NCBI RefSeq assembly: GCF_007954585.1
Contig: NZ_CP042382.1
Span: 868,001-932,000, forward strand
Reading direction: 5' to 3'
DNA length: 64,000 nucleotides
From: Pistricoccus aurantiacus
GTDB taxonomy: Bacteria; Pseudomonadota; Gammaproteobacteria; Pseudomonadales; Halomonadaceae
Each line of letters starts with the position of its first letter. Position 1 is the first letter of the stretch. Positions 27,301-39,383 of the stretch are shown here, piece after piece. The position numbers and the translations under genes are program-made. A model generated the notes under the pieces. It did no database searches and was not told where the DNA came from. It worked only from the letters and a program-made list of their open reading frames with translations.

Positions 27301-28449
27301 GTGCCCTTAGATCGTCTCGTCATGCAGGGGCTGCGTAATCTCGCCGCCCTGGACATACGTCCTTCGCCGGGAATCAACCTGATTCTGGGCGCCAACGGCA
27401 GTGGCAAGACCAGCCTCCTGGAAGGAATCCATATACTGGGCCTGGGGCGTTCATTTCGTACCCATCGGCTGAAGCATGCCATTGCCTACGAGGCGGATAG
27501 CTTGACGCTGCATGGGCGCGTAGCGGGGGATCCACCGATCCCTCTGGGCGTGCGGCGCGATCGCCAGGCGCAGGAGCTTGAAATGAGTCTGGCTGGGGAG
27601 CGTATCGCCCGCACCGCGAGCCTTGCGGAAGTCTTGCCGCTGCAGTTGATCAACCCGGATACCTTTCGCCTGCTGGAAGGCACGCCCAAAGCCCGACGAG
27701 AGTTTCTCGACTGGGGTGTGTTTCACGTGAAACACGGATTTTTCGATGTCTGGAAGCGTGTCCGGCAAGCGTTGAAACATCGGAACGCGCTGCTCAGACA
27801 TGGTAGAATGGATCTTCGATCACTGGATATCTGGGATCGGGAACTCACCCACTGGAGCGAACGTCTCGACCGGCTGCGCGAGGACTATTTCGAAACATTC
27901 ATTCCTGTATTCGAGGAAACCTTGAGCGAGCTGCTCGACGATCCAGGCCTGGAACTGCGCTATTCCCGGGGTTGGGATAAAGAACGGCCTCTGGTGGAAA
28001 TACTTCAGCAGGGACGCGCCGGCGACAGGCAAATGGGATTTACCCAGCAAGGCCCGCAGCGCGCGGATCTCCGCATACGGCTGCATCGGCGCCCCGCCGT
28101 CGAAATATTATCTCGAGGTCAGCAGAAACTGGTGGTCAGCGCCTTGAAGCTTGCTCAGGGTCGGCTACTTGAGCGAACTACCGGGCGTACCTGTCTGTAC
28201 TTGATCGACGATTTGCCCGCCGAGCTCGACAACCAGCATCGCAAGCGGTTTTGTCGGTGGCTCGAGCGCATGAACTGTCAGGTGTTCGTGACCAGCGTCG
28301 AGCCGCAGGCGCTTGGTGGAATATGGCAGCTCGAGACACCAGTCATGATGTTTCACGTGAAACAAGGGCAAATCGAAGCGGGCAGCGCCCACCATGGCGC
28401 CGGTACGAGCGCAATGACGTCGGATATGACGAACAGTAATACGGAGTAG
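27301..28449 (+). CDS. recF: DNA replication and repair protein RecF
   Basis: 382 residues from GTG. Walker A GANGSGKTS (30-38), signature LSRGQQKLVVSALKLAQG and Walker B LYLIDDLPAELD mark the SMC-like RecF ATPase of gap repair. Two perfect parS sites lie inside the gene and are translated as VFHVKH (about 140-145) and MFHVKQ (about 350-355). The C-terminal tail after the second site is low-complexity. The stop is 3 bp before gyrB. Confidence 0.95.
   Translation: MPLDRLVMQGLRNLAALDIRPSPGINLILGANGSGKTSLLEGIHILGLGRSFRTHRLKHAIAYEADSLTLHGRVAGDPPIPLGVRRDRQAQELEMSLAGERIARTASLAEVLPLQLINPDTFRLLEGTPKARREFLDWGVFHVKHGFFDVWKRVRQALKHRNALLRHGRMDLRSLDIWDRELTHWSERLDRLREDYFETFIPVFEETLSELLDDPGLELRYSRGWDKERPLVEILQQGRAGDRQMGFTQQGPQRADLRIRLHRRPAVEILSRGQQKLVVSALKLAQGRLLERTTGRTCLYLIDDLPAELDNQHRKRFCRWLERMNCQVFVTSVEPQALGGIWQLETPVMMFHVKQGQIEAGSAHHGAGTSAMTSDMTNSNTE
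27719..27734. other. parS: parS centromere-like site 1 (inside recF)
   Basis: Exact 16-bp palindrome TGTTTCACGTGAAACA, the canonical ParB-binding sequence, within the recF reading frame. Confidence 0.92.
28349..28364. other. parS: parS centromere-like site 2 (near the 3' end of recF)
   Basis: Second exact TGTTTCACGTGAAACA, 630 bp from site 1 and also read through by recF. Confidence 0.92.
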
Positions 28450-30873
<2,424 letters not shown>

Positions 30874-30889
30874 TGTTTCACGTGAAACA
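30874..30889. other. parS: parS centromere-like site 3 (immediately after gyrB)
   Basis: Exact TGTTTCACGTGAAACA starting one base after the gyrB stop codon, before the gyrB terminator. Confidence 0.93.
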
Positions 30890-30921
30890 CTTTCAGCATT
30901 GTCGAGAGAAACCACATTACG

Positions 30922-30957
30922 ATGCCAGCCGGTTTTTGCCGGCTGGCATTTTTTATT
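30922..30957 (+). terminator. Rho-independent terminator of the dnaA-gyrB cluster
   Basis: ATGCCAGCCGG (30922-30932) pairs with CCGGCTGGCAT (30939-30949) around TTTTTG, followed by TTTTTATTT on the plus strand. The arms are shared with the hairpin at 20055-20079. Confidence 0.93.
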
Positions 30958-30986
30958 TAGCCCGTTTGAATGTATTAAATTAAGCG

Positions 30987-31544
30987 CTATGGATGCGTCT
31001 TGAGCAGCCAGTGAGCGAAGCTGGCCAGATCGTCGAAAACGGCAGCTCCAGCAGGTAATTCGCCCTTCTGTTCCGTATAGCTTCCCTTGCCGGTTCTGAC
31101 CAGCACGTTGTGACACCCCATCTGTTCTCCCGCCTGCAGGTCGCGAAGACTGTCACCTACCATCCAACTGCCTTCGAGGCCGCTCAATCCCAGACGGTCA
31201 CGAATCTCACGCAGCAATCCGGGCAGTGGCTTGCGGCAGTTGCAGTTGTCATCGGGCCCGTGGGGGCAGTAGACGATATGCGCGATATCGCCCCCTTCAG
31301 CATGCACCAGATCATGCAGGCGCTGATGCATCTGCTTCAAGGCCGCCTCGCCGTAATAGCCTCTGGCGATACCGGATTGATTGGTAGCCACGCAAAGCGT
31401 CCATCCCGCCTGAGAAAGGCGGCCCATGGCGCTGATGGCCTGAGGGTAGGGGATCCATTCCGCGAGAGACTTTATATAGTGATCGGAGTCCTGGTTGATG
31501 ACGCCGTCCCGATCAAGGATGATCAACCTTTCAGTAGAGTTCAT
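30987..31544 (-). CDS. gmhB: D-glycero-beta-D-manno-heptose-1,7-bisphosphate 7-phosphatase GmhB
   Basis: 185 residues of HAD type. LDRDGVIN (10-17) carries the nucleophile and acid/base aspartates, TNQSGIARG follows, the zinc-binding loop YCPHGPDDNCNCRKP lies near the middle, and GDSLRDLQAG is the metal site. It dephosphorylates heptose bisphosphate in ADP-heptose synthesis for lipopolysaccharide, consistent with hldD, hldE and waaF nearby. It lies downstream of glyS, an association also seen in pseudomonads. Confidence 0.94.
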   Translation of the reverse strand: MNSTERLIILDRDGVINQDSDHYIKSLAEWIPYPQAISAMGRLSQAGWTLCVATNQSGIARGYYGEAALKQMHQRLHDLVHAEGGDIAHIVYCPHGPDDNCNCRKPLPGLLREIRDRLGLSGLEGSWMVGDSLRDLQAGEQMGCHNVLVRTGKGSYTEQKGELPAGAAVFDDLASFAHWLLKTHP

Positions 31545-31588
31545 AGATAGTCATACAGGTAACCGAAAAAGAGAGAAGTGTGGACGGA

Positions 31589-31604
31589 TGTTTCACGTGA
31601 AACA
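31589..31604. other. parS: parS centromere-like site 4 (glyS-gmhB gap)
   Basis: Exact TGTTTCACGTGAAACA in the intergenic region between gmhB and glyS. Confidence 0.93.
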
Positions 31605-31617
31605 AAACGCTGGTAGT

Positions 31618-31641
31618 AAAAAGCCGACGTAGTTCGCCGGC
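31618..31641 (-). terminator. Terminator after glyS
   Basis: On the minus strand GCCGGCG and CGTCGGC form a 7-bp stem (one G-U pair) with a 5-base loop, followed by TTTTTA. It lies 30 bp after the glyS stop, separating glyQS from gmhB. Confidence 0.75.
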
Positions 31642-31670
31642 CAATAATCATCGTTAGTCCATCGTCTGCG

Positions 31671-33734
31671 TTACTGCAGTTCGGCAATATCCGCCACTTC
31701 CAGGAACAGGCTTTGCAAGCTTGCCAACAAGGCCAGGCGATTAGCTCTTATTCCTGGATCGTCCGACATGACCATGACCTCGTCGAAGAAGCGATCCACC
31801 GGCACGCGCAGGCCGGTCAGTACGTCCAGAGCCTCGGTGTAGCGCGCTTCTTGAAATAGAGGGGCGGTCTCGATACGTCGAGCCTCTACCGCCTTGGCGA
31901 GCTCCTGCTCCGCCGCTTCCTGCAGCAGGCTAGCATCGATCCGCAATGCGCGCTCATCGCCCTGCTTGGCAAGGATATTGGCCACACGCTTGTTGGCGGC
32001 GACAAGGGCACTCGCTTCATCGTGCTGGCTGAAATCATGCACCGCGCGAATGCGGCGGGCGAAATCCAGCGGCCGGGTCACGGGCCGGGCACGTACCGCC
32101 AGATAGACCTCCACAGGGATGCCTTCGTCCTGGGTCCAGGCGCGGAAGCGGTCCAGCATGTAGTTGAGTACCTCGTCCACCAGGCCGTTCGCCTGGGGCA
32201 GGTTGTCATGCTGGGCGGCGGCCAGCGTCAGCAGCTCCCGCAGGTCGAGATCCAGCTCCGCCTTGATCAAGATATTGAGCACGCCAATGGAGGCCCGGCG
32301 CAGGGCGAAGGGGTCCTTGGCGCCGGTGGGGCGAGCGCCGATACCGAAGATGCCGATCAGCGTATCCAGGCGATCCGCCAGGGCCAGGGCCTGACCGGTC
32401 TTGCCCTGGGGAATCTCGTCGCCGGCAAAGCGTGGCAAATACTGCTCGTAAAGCGCCTGGGCAACCTCTTCCGGTTCGCCGTCCTGGCGGGCGTAATAGT
32501 AGCCCATGATGCCCTGAAGCTCCGGAAACTCGAGCACCATCTCCGTGGAGAGATCGCACTTGGCAAGCCTTGCGGCGCGCTCTGAATGGTCGGGGGCGCC
32601 CTCGATACGTTCGGCGATAAAGCGTGCCGTCACGGCGCTGCGTCGGGCCTTGTCCGCCAGGGTGCCGAGCTGGCGCTGAAATACCACACTGGCGAGATCC
32701 GCTTCGCGAGCGGCGAGCGGCTGCCTGCGGTCCGTGTCGTAGAAGAAGGCCGCGTCCGCCAGGCGCGGGCGAATCACCCGCTCGTTGCCTTCGATCACCT
32801 GGCGCGGATCATGGCTTTCGATATTGGCGATGGTGATAAACAGCGGCTTGAGCCGACCCTGATCGTCCAGCAGGTGAAAGTATTTCTGATTGGCCTTCAT
32901 CGAGGAAATCAGGCATTCCGGCGGTACCTCCAGGAAGCGCTCGTCGAAGCTGCCGGTCAGGGCCACGGGCCATTCCACCAGGCCGCTGACCTCCACCAGC
33001 AGGTCCTCGTCGATCACCGCCTCGGCGCCAGCGCGTTCCGCTTCCCGCAACACCTGCTCGCGAATGCGCTCCCGGCGCCGGTCGCGATCCGCCAGCACGT
33101 AAGCCTCCTCCAGGGCGGCGAGATAGTCATCCGCATGAACGAGTTCGATGGCCTGGGGCGCATGAAAGCGATGACCGAAGGTAGTGCGGGAAGCGTCGAG
33201 CCCTAACACTTGCGCCTCGATGACTCGGCTGCCGTGCAGCATCACCAGCCAATGCACCGGGCGGGAAAACTCGATGCGCGAGTCTCCCCAGCGCATGTAC
33301 TTGGGCACCGGCAGCTGGTCGACGGCCTCGGCCACGATAGCGGGCAGCAGGACATCGATACTATCGCCGGGCTGCTGCTCGCGATAGCCGAGCCAGGTGC
33401 CCTTGGGGGTCTCCAGATGGATCAACTCCTCGACGCCGATCCCGCAGGAGCGCGCGAAACCCTGGGCGGCCTTGGTAGGCTCGCCGTCCTTAAAGGCCGC
33501 CGCCAGGGCGGGGCCGCGGCGCTCCACCTCCCGGTCCGGCTGCTTGTCCGCCAGCTGCTCGATACGTACCGCCAAGCGACGCGGCGTGGCGAAGGCGCGT
33601 ACCCCGCCGAAGGGTACTTCCGCTTCATTCAAGCCGTCGGCGATACCCTTGGCGAGGGCATCGGAAAGCATGTCAATGGCAGCCGGGGGCAGTTCCTCTA
33701 CCCCGAGTTCCAGCAAAAACGTCTCCGTGGCCAT
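31671..33734 (-). CDS. glyS: Glycyl-tRNA synthetase beta subunit GlyS
   Basis: 687 residues starting ATETFLLELGVEELPPAAI, the hallmark opening of bacterial GlyS, with EFSRPVHWLVMLHG, PPECLISSMKANQKYFHLLD and the HD-like core following. The beta subunit binds tRNA and, with GlyQ, charges tRNA-Gly. Its ATG follows the glyQ stop codon with no gap, so the subunits are probably made in a coupled fashion. Confidence 0.97.
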   Translation of the reverse strand: MATETFLLELGVEELPPAAIDMLSDALAKGIADGLNEAEVPFGGVRAFATPRRLAVRIEQLADKQPDREVERRGPALAAAFKDGEPTKAAQGFARSCGIGVEELIHLETPKGTWLGYREQQPGDSIDVLLPAIVAEAVDQLPVPKYMRWGDSRIEFSRPVHWLVMLHGSRVIEAQVLGLDASRTTFGHRFHAPQAIELVHADDYLAALEEAYVLADRDRRRERIREQVLREAERAGAEAVIDEDLLVEVSGLVEWPVALTGSFDERFLEVPPECLISSMKANQKYFHLLDDQGRLKPLFITIANIESHDPRQVIEGNERVIRPRLADAAFFYDTDRRQPLAAREADLASVVFQRQLGTLADKARRSAVTARFIAERIEGAPDHSERAARLAKCDLSTEMVLEFPELQGIMGYYYARQDGEPEEVAQALYEQYLPRFAGDEIPQGKTGQALALADRLDTLIGIFGIGARPTGAKDPFALRRASIGVLNILIKAELDLDLRELLTLAAAQHDNLPQANGLVDEVLNYMLDRFRAWTQDEGIPVEVYLAVRARPVTRPLDFARRIRAVHDFSQHDEASALVAANKRVANILAKQGDERALRIDASLLQEAAEQELAKAVEARRIETAPLFQEARYTEALDVLTGLRVPVDRFFDEVMVMSDDPGIRANRLALLASLQSLFLEVADIAELQ

Positions 33735-34748
33735 TCACGCCTCTCCCTTTTCTTTAACCGGCTGTTTTTCAACACTTTCCTGTTCGGATGCCGATTGCTT
33801 CAGCAGCTCGTCCCGCAGCGCCGGGCTGGCCAGCGGGAATCCCGCCGCCTTGCGCGAGGCATAATAGGCCTGGGCGACATCCCGGGCCAGGGTGCGCACC
33901 CGCAGGATATAGCGCTGGCGCTCGGTAACGGAGATGGCGTGGCGGGCATCCAGCAGGTTGAAGGTATGTGAAGCCTTGAGCACCCGCTCGTAGGCGGGCA
34001 GCGGCAGCTCCGCTTCCAGCAGGCGAGCGCATTCCGCTTCCAGCTGATCGAAGGCGGCGAACAGCACGGGGACTTCCGCATGCTCGAAGTTGTAGGCGGA
34101 CTGCTCACGTTCGTTCTGCAGATAAACATCGCCGTAGGTAACCCGGGAGCCGTCCGGGGCGATGGTCCATGTCAGATCGTAGACGCTGTCCACGTCCTGC
34201 AGGTACATGGCGATGCGCTCCAGGCCGTAGGTCAATTCCCCGGTCACCGGATAGCACTCGAGACCGCCGGCCTGCTGAAAATAGGTGAACTGGGTGACTT
34301 CCATGCCGTTGAGCCAGATTTCCCAGCCCAGTCCCCAGGCGCCCAGCGTTGGCGATTCCCAGTTGTCCTCGACGAAGCGGATATCATGAACCAGTGGGTC
34401 GAGGCCGAGATGCTTGAGAGAGCCGAGGAAGCGCTCCTGAAAATCCTCCGGGGACGGCTTCATGACCACCTGGAACTGGTAGTAATGCTGCAGACGGTTA
34501 GGGTTTTCGCCGTAGCGGCCGTCCGTCGGGCGCCGGGACGGCTGCACGTAGGCGGCGTTCCAGTTTTCCGGACCGATGGAGCGCAGGAAGGTCGCCGGAT
34601 GAAAGGTGCCGGCCCCCACCTCCATGTCCAGAGGCTGCAGGATCACACAGCCCTGCTCGGCCCAGTATTGCTGCAGGGCGAGGATCAGGCCCTGAAAAGT
34701 TGTCACGTCTGGCGTGGACTGTGTCATGGGTGAAGCACCGTTGGCCAT
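33735..34748 (-). CDS. glyQ: Glycyl-tRNA synthetase alpha subunit GlyQ
   Basis: 337 residues. [32 protein letters not shown] and [15 protein letters not shown]-type wording (here [20 protein letters not shown]) are invariant class II catalytic motifs. It activates glycine. The C-terminus has a charged extension ([20 protein letters not shown]). Alternative start MTQSTPD at 34727 is possible; neither start has a strong ribosome-binding site. Confidence 0.97.
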   Translation of the reverse strand: MANGASPMTQSTPDVTTFQGLILALQQYWAEQGCVILQPLDMEVGAGTFHPATFLRSIGPENWNAAYVQPSRRPTDGRYGENPNRLQHYYQFQVVMKPSPEDFQERFLGSLKHLGLDPLVHDIRFVEDNWESPTLGAWGLGWEIWLNGMEVTQFTYFQQAGGLECYPVTGELTYGLERIAMYLQDVDSVYDLTWTIAPDGSRVTYGDVYLQNEREQSAYNFEHAEVPVLFAAFDQLEAECARLLEAELPLPAYERVLKASHTFNLLDARHAISVTERQRYILRVRTLARDVAQAYYASRKAAGFPLASPALRDELLKQSASEQESVEKQPVKEKGEA

Positions 34749-34844
34749 GAATTAACGAGCCACCAAGTATACAATCAGCGCTTAATCGGTTATAGGCGCC
34801 CAGGACGATTGTTCCCGGAAACGTGATCCAACCACGAGGATAGA

Positions 34845-35813
34845 TTGATGATCGTAGTCACAGGCGGCGCCGGCTTTATCGGCGCGAATCTGGTCAAGGC
34901 ATTCAACGCGCAAGGCCGCGACGATGTGATGGTGGTGGACGACCTGACCGACGGCACCAAGTTCGTCAACCTGGCGGACTGCACCCTGAGCGACTACCTG
35001 GACAAGCACGATTTCCTGGCTCGGGTGAAGGCGGAGCTCAAGGGCGAAGACGCCGGGCTGCCGCAGATCGAGGCCATCTTCCACGAAGGTGCCTGCTCGG
35101 ATACCACGGAGTGGGACGGACGCTTCATGCTGGAGAACAACTTCGAGTACTCCAAGGTGCTGCTGCATTACTGCCAGCGCAAGGGGATCCCCTTTCTGTA
35201 CGCCTCCTCCGCCGCCACCTATGGCGGCAGTGAAGTGTTCAAGGAGGCCCCGGAGCACGAGAAGCCGCTGAACGTCTACGGCTATTCGAAGCTTTTGTTC
35301 GACCAGTACGTGCGTGCGCACCAGACAGATTTCACCAGCCAGGTGGTGGGCTTTCGCTACTTCAACGTCTACGGTCCCCGGGAGCAGCACAAGGGCAAGA
35401 TGGCAAGCGTCGCCTACCATCACTATACCCAGGTGAGGGCAGGGCAGAACCCGCGGCTGTTCGGTGCCTACGACGGCTATGACGCAGGCATGCAGAGTCG
35501 CGATTTCATCTTCGTGGGGGACGTGGTAAACGTCAATCTATGGTTCCTCGAGCATCCGGTGCATTCCGGTATCTTCAACCTGGGCACCGGCCGGGCAGAG
35601 CCCTTCAAGACCATTGCCGAGACGGTAATCGGGCATTACAACAAAGGCAGCATCGACTACATCGATTTTCCGGAAGAGCTCAAGGGACGCTACCAGAGCT
35701 ATACCCGGGCAGATATCGAGAAGCTGCGCCGGGTCGGCTACGATGCGGAGTTCATGACCGTCGCCGAAGGGGTCGGCGCCTATCTCCAGTGGCTCGACGC
35801 CCAGGGCCGCTGA
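34845..35813 (+). CDS. hldD: ADP-L-glycero-D-manno-heptose 6-epimerase HldD (RfaD)
   Basis: 322 residues. The NADP-binding [11 protein letters not shown] (6-16), [16 protein letters not shown], the catalytic [12 protein letters not shown] (YxxxK) and [20 protein letters not shown] are the standard extended short-chain dehydrogenase and HldD motifs. It makes ADP-L-glycero-D-manno-heptose, the heptosyltransferase substrate. It diverges from glyQ; waaF starts directly after its stop codon. Confidence 0.96.
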   Translation: MMIVVTGGAGFIGANLVKAFNAQGRDDVMVVDDLTDGTKFVNLADCTLSDYLDKHDFLARVKAELKGEDAGLPQIEAIFHEGACSDTTEWDGRFMLENNFEYSKVLLHYCQRKGIPFLYASSAATYGGSEVFKEAPEHEKPLNVYGYSKLLFDQYVRAHQTDFTSQVVGFRYFNVYGPREQHKGKMASVAYHHYTQVRAGQNPRLFGAYDGYDAGMQSRDFIFVGDVVNVNLWFLEHPVHSGIFNLGTGRAEPFKTIAETVIGHYNKGSIDYIDFPEELKGRYQSYTRADIEKLRRVGYDAEFMTVAEGVGAYLQWLDAQGR

Positions 35814-36848
35814 GTGAGCGACGTGAGCAGCAACACAAGAGGCGAACGTATCCTGATCGTCGGGCCTTCCTGGGTCGGCGACATGGTGATGGCCCAGAGC
35901 CTGCTGATGACCCTGAAACAGCGCCGTCCGGGCTGTTATCTGGCGGTGCTCGCGCCGGGCTGGTCGCTGCCGATCCTCGAGCGCATGGCGGAAGTCGATG
36001 AAGCGGTGGCCCTGGACGTGGGTCACGGCGAGTTTGGCTGGCGTACCCGCCGAAAGGTGGCAAGAAAGCTCAAGAAACGCTTCGATCGCGCCATCGTGCT
36101 GCCGCGCTCCTGGAAGTCCGCCCTGGTACCGTTTCTGGCGCGCATCCCCGAGCGAACCGGCTTTCTCGGCGAGCAGCGCTACGGTCTGCTTACCGAGCGT
36201 CGTACTCTCGACAAGGCGGTGCTCGACCAGACCGTCAAGCGTTTCGTGTCCCTGGGTCTGCCCGTCGAAGAGGCAGCTTCCGGCGAATTCGCCATTCCTT
36301 CGCCGCGCCTTCGCCATGATCCGGAAAATCTCGCCGCGCTGCGGGTGCGTCTCGGACTCTCCGACCGACCCGCCATCGGCATGATGCCCGGGGCGGAATA
36401 CGGCCCCGCCAAGCAGTGGCCGCTGAATTACTTTCACGATCTGGCGGCACGTCTCGTCGACCGAGGCTACGCGATTCGCGTGCTGGGCGGGCCCAAGGAT
36501 GCGGACGCGGGACAGGTCATCTGCGCGAGTCTCGAGCATGCCCACAACCTGTGCGGCAAGACTCGCCTGGCAGATGCGGTGGACCTGCTAGCGGATTGCC
36601 AGCAGGTGGTGACCAACGATTCTGGACTGATGCACGTGGCGGCGGCGGTGGGTACTCGAGTGCAAGCCATCTACGGTTCTTCGACACCGGCCTACACGCC
36701 GCCGCTGACGGACAACGCGCGCATCCATTACCTGGGACTCGACTGCTCCCCCTGTTTTCAGCGAACCTGCCCGCTGGGCCATACCAACTGCCTGAAGCAG
36801 ATCGGGGTAGAGCGGCTCGATAAGGCGATTTTCACCGACTCGGCCTAG
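35814..36848 (+). CDS. waaF: ADP-heptose:LPS heptosyltransferase II WaaF
   Basis: 344 residues, GT9 family, from a GTG abutting the hldD stop. ILIVGPSWVGDMVMAQSLLM (13-32), MMPGAEYGPAKQWP, VVTNDSGLMHVAAAVG, YGSSTPAYTPP and CSPCFQRTCPLGHTNC match WaaF specifically. It adds the second heptose to the lipopolysaccharide inner core at the inner face of the inner membrane. It ends 4 bp before the convergent opgB-like gene. Confidence 0.94.
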   Translation: MSDVSSNTRGERILIVGPSWVGDMVMAQSLLMTLKQRRPGCYLAVLAPGWSLPILERMAEVDEAVALDVGHGEFGWRTRRKVARKLKKRFDRAIVLPRSWKSALVPFLARIPERTGFLGEQRYGLLTERRTLDKAVLDQTVKRFVSLGLPVEEAASGEFAIPSPRLRHDPENLAALRVRLGLSDRPAIGMMPGAEYGPAKQWPLNYFHDLAARLVDRGYAIRVLGGPKDADAGQVICASLEHAHNLCGKTRLADAVDLLADCQQVVTNDSGLMHVAAAVGTRVQAIYGSSTPAYTPPLTDNARIHYLGLDCSPCFQRTCPLGHTNCLKQIGVERLDKAIFTDSA

Positions 36849-36852
36849 CCGT

Positions 36853-38607
36853 TCAGGGAGATGGCATCATCGCATCATCGACGGTATCCATGGGCGTCTC
36901 GGTTACCTGATTCGGTCGCTGCGATGACTGGACGGACGGCTGTCTGCGCCGTGGGTGCAGGCCCTTCCACAACCGCTCCTGCAGCGCCACCTCCGCCTTG
37001 AGCTTGGTGTTGAGAGCATCCAGGCCGTGGCGTTCCACCAGGGTTTGCGCCGGGGACAGCAGCGACACCCCGAGCCCCGCCCGATGCCGATCGATGGTAA
37101 AGCCCATGGCTTCCAGCAGCGTCGGGAAGATATCCAGGGTGGTGGCTTCCCGCTCGATACGCCCCGGCGTCAGGCCGCTGCCGAGCATCATCAAGGTATT
37201 GCGTCGCGGCCCGCTGACCAGCTCCTCCCAGACCGGCACCTTCATGCTCAGATGGTCGCTTGCCACCACCACTAGGGTGTCGTCGAGCAGTCCGGCGCGT
37301 TCAAGACGCTCGATCAGATCCTTGGCCAGCCAGGCGGAGCATTTCACGGAGTAGAGGATGTCCGTGGGCTCGAACTCCCCCTGCAGCGCCTCGCAGCGCT
37401 TGGCGGGATAGCCGTGGGGCGCATGGGCGCCCAGAGTCAGGGCGACAGCGCCCCAGGGGGCGCCCCCTGCGTTCAATTCGCGGACTTCCTCGACCACCAG
37501 GTCGAACAGGCTGTCGTCAAACAGCCCCCAGCTATTCAGGTATTCCCCGTCCTCCAGCAGAGGCAACAACTCCTCGCGCCCGCGTATTCGATCGAAACCG
37601 TGATCGCGATAGAAGATACCTTTACCAGCGAAGCTGGTGCTGGCGCCTCCCATATAGGAAAGCGTGTAACCCTCGTTACCAAGCAGATTACCCAGGCACT
37701 TCACCCCGGGCACTACCTGTCCCAAAGGCTCGAATTGGCTATCGTGAATCAGTCCTGCCGGCATCAAGGGGACGCCGCACTGGCTGGCGATCATGCCCGC
37801 CATGGTCCAGCCGGTATTGTCGAGCTGACGAACCCCGTCGAACACCAGGGCACGCTTTTCCAGTGCTTTCAACGGCGCGTAGGCGTCACCGAAACGCGCT
37901 TCGTCCGCATAGGTCGCCTCGAGGCTTTCCAGATACAGGTACAGCACATTGGGCAGCCGTGGCGGGGCCTCGATTATCCGCGGTTCGACGTAGCGGCGAT
38001 CCAGCCAGGCGCCGTCCCGGGTGACGAAAGCCGCGCCGCGCTGAGTGACCCCCAGCAATAGAGGGTTGGATACCAGCAGCAGAAGCGCCAGGACCTTTTC
38101 CAGGCGTTGCCATCGCGAGTCGTGGCGTACCAGCCAGGAAAAGGCGACGAGATTGAGCAGTCCCGCCAGAGTGTAAAGCACCGCGTCCACCATGCGCTCG
38201 CTGCCGCCGTGTTCGCCGATGCCCGCCTGAAGGTGGAAGAATACCGCCGCCATGTCCACCTGGCCGAAACTGTCCGCCAGATACAGGTAGACCCACCACA
38301 AGGCCAGCGGTAACCATGACCAGCACCAGCGTGTCTTCGACGTGATTGCCGTTTCCCAGGAGAAGGCGTCATCGCCGACGGCTCCCCACTCCAGGCGCCA
38401 GGCGAGAAAAAGCCATAGGCCGGTCAGGGGCAGCAGCCACCAGGACCGCCACACCAGCAGCGTCGTGACGGTGTGCGCCAGGCATAACCCCAGGAATATC
38501 AGCACCCACCAGCGTGGAGAAAATAAGGAAGAATAGTGGTTCAAACTATGTTTCACGTGAAACATGACATATCGCTGACGGTGATTTGTCGCATCCTTGG
38601 CCTTCAA
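36853..38607 (-). CDS. OpgB/MdoB-like phosphoglycerol transferase (sulfatase superfamily)
   Basis: 584 residues if read from TTG at 38607 (AAGG upstream, overlapping the preceding stop), or 570 from ATG at 38565, whose last bases touch parS site 5. Four to five N-terminal membrane helices precede a periplasmic alkaline-phosphatase-like domain: LYLYLESLEATYADE (metal), LDNTGWTMAGMIASQCGVPL with the nucleophile threonine, and VVVASDHLSMKVP (metal). The GWTMAGMIASQCG segment closely matches E. coli OpgB, which moves phosphoglycerol onto osmoregulated glucans. At this size it is shorter than E. coli OpgB, and its place at the end of a core-glycan operon could mean a lipopolysaccharide target. Confidence 0.85.
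   Translation of the reverse strand: MKAKDATNHRQRYVMFHVKHSLNHYSSLFSPRWWVLIFLGLCLAHTVTTLLVWRSWWLLPLTGLWLFLAWRLEWGAVGDDAFSWETAITSKTRWCWSWLPLALWWVYLYLADSFGQVDMAAVFFHLQAGIGEHGGSERMVDAVLYTLAGLLNLVAFSWLVRHDSRWQRLEKVLALLLLVSNPLLLGVTQRGAAFVTRDGAWLDRRYVEPRIIEAPPRLPNVLYLYLESLEATYADEARFGDAYAPLKALEKRALVFDGVRQLDNTGWTMAGMIASQCGVPLMPAGLIHDSQFEPLGQVVPGVKCLGNLLGNEGYTLSYMGGASTSFAGKGIFYRDHGFDRIRGREELLPLLEDGEYLNSWGLFDDSLFDLVVEEVRELNAGGAPWGAVALTLGAHAPHGYPAKRCEALQGEFEPTDILYSVKCSAWLAKDLIERLERAGLLDDTLVVVASDHLSMKVPVWEELVSGPRRNTLMMLGSGLTPGRIEREATTLDIFPTLLEAMGFTIDRHRAGLGVSLLSPAQTLVERHGLDALNTKLKAEVALQERLWKGLHPRRRQPSVQSSQRPNQVTETPMDTVDDAMMPSP
38549..38564. other. parS: parS centromere-like site 5 (start of the opgB-like gene)
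   Basis: Exact TGTTTCACGTGAAACA. On the minus strand it encodes FHVKH right after the ATG at 38565. It lies about 7 kb beyond the other four sites. Confidence 0.92.
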
Positions 38608-39383
38608 TCCTTGCCTTCTTTGGCGTTTGAAGAGAGGCGTTCGTTCTCATGAAGCTCGTTGAGCTTGGCGTATTTCATATAGGCGTGAAAGGCGGTGGTC
38701 ATGGCCACGGTCATGCCGTCGCTGCCCTGCAGAAGACCGCCCTTGAGTATCAGCTTGCGCAGGGTAGCACTCAGCGCATGCAGGGTTGGGCGCCAGCTTG
38801 AAGGGGGAACGCCGCGCTCCTTCATCGCCCAGGCATCTCGAGAGGATAGCTGATCGATACGCTGAATCCAGTGCGCCAGGTCATGGTAAGTAAAGTGTTG
38901 GATATGTGCATCGGTCTGTTCGACCCTGGGCGCCTGCACCGAGGAATGGGCTTTTTTGGGCAGATAGCCCGCCTGGGTGCGGTTGTACAGGCGCACCACC
39001 GCATCCGGGTAGAAACCCGCGGCGCGAATCCAGTGATGGCCCACATAGTTCTTGCGGCGAAAGCCATAGGCGGTGGCGGGGTCGTCCAGTGCCAGGGTCG
39101 GAATCAGCGCAGCCGCGTCTTCGTCCAGGCGCTCGTCCGCGTCCAAGGCAAGAATCCAGTCGTGGCTGGCGTAGGGCACGCCGAAGGCCTTTTGCGGACC
39201 ATCTCCCAGGTAGGCCTGCTCGATCACCCGAGCGCCTTCCGCCCCAGCGATCTCCCGAGTGAGATCCCGGCTTCCGGAATCCACCACGATCACCTCGGCG
39301 CAGACCCGAAACAGCGAGCGCAGGCAGTCGGTGATGTTGGCTTCCTCGTTGAGGGTGATAACGACGCCGGTAATCGATCTCAT
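38604..39383 (-). CDS. Family 2 glycosyltransferase (WaaE/KdtX-like)
   Basis: 259 residues from MRSITGVVITLNEEANI, start fixed by AGAGGG 7 bases upstream. VVDSGSRDLTREIA and ILALDADERLDEDA (DxD nucleotide-sugar/metal site) and GFRRKNYVGHHWIRAAGFYPD are typical of the WaaE group that adds glucose to heptose I of the inner core. The acceptor is inferred from similarity and context. Its start overlaps the upstream GT9 stop, and its stop overlaps the opgB-like TTG. Confidence 0.88.
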   Translation of the reverse strand: MRSITGVVITLNEEANITDCLRSLFRVCAEVIVVDSGSRDLTREIAGAEGARVIEQAYLGDGPQKAFGVPYASHDWILALDADERLDEDAAALIPTLALDDPATAYGFRRKNYVGHHWIRAAGFYPDAVVRLYNRTQAGYLPKKAHSSVQAPRVEQTDAHIQHFTYHDLAHWIQRIDQLSSRDAWAMKERGVPPSSWRPTLHALSATLRKLILKGGLLQGSDGMTVAMTTAFHAYMKYAKLNELHENERLSSNAKEGKD

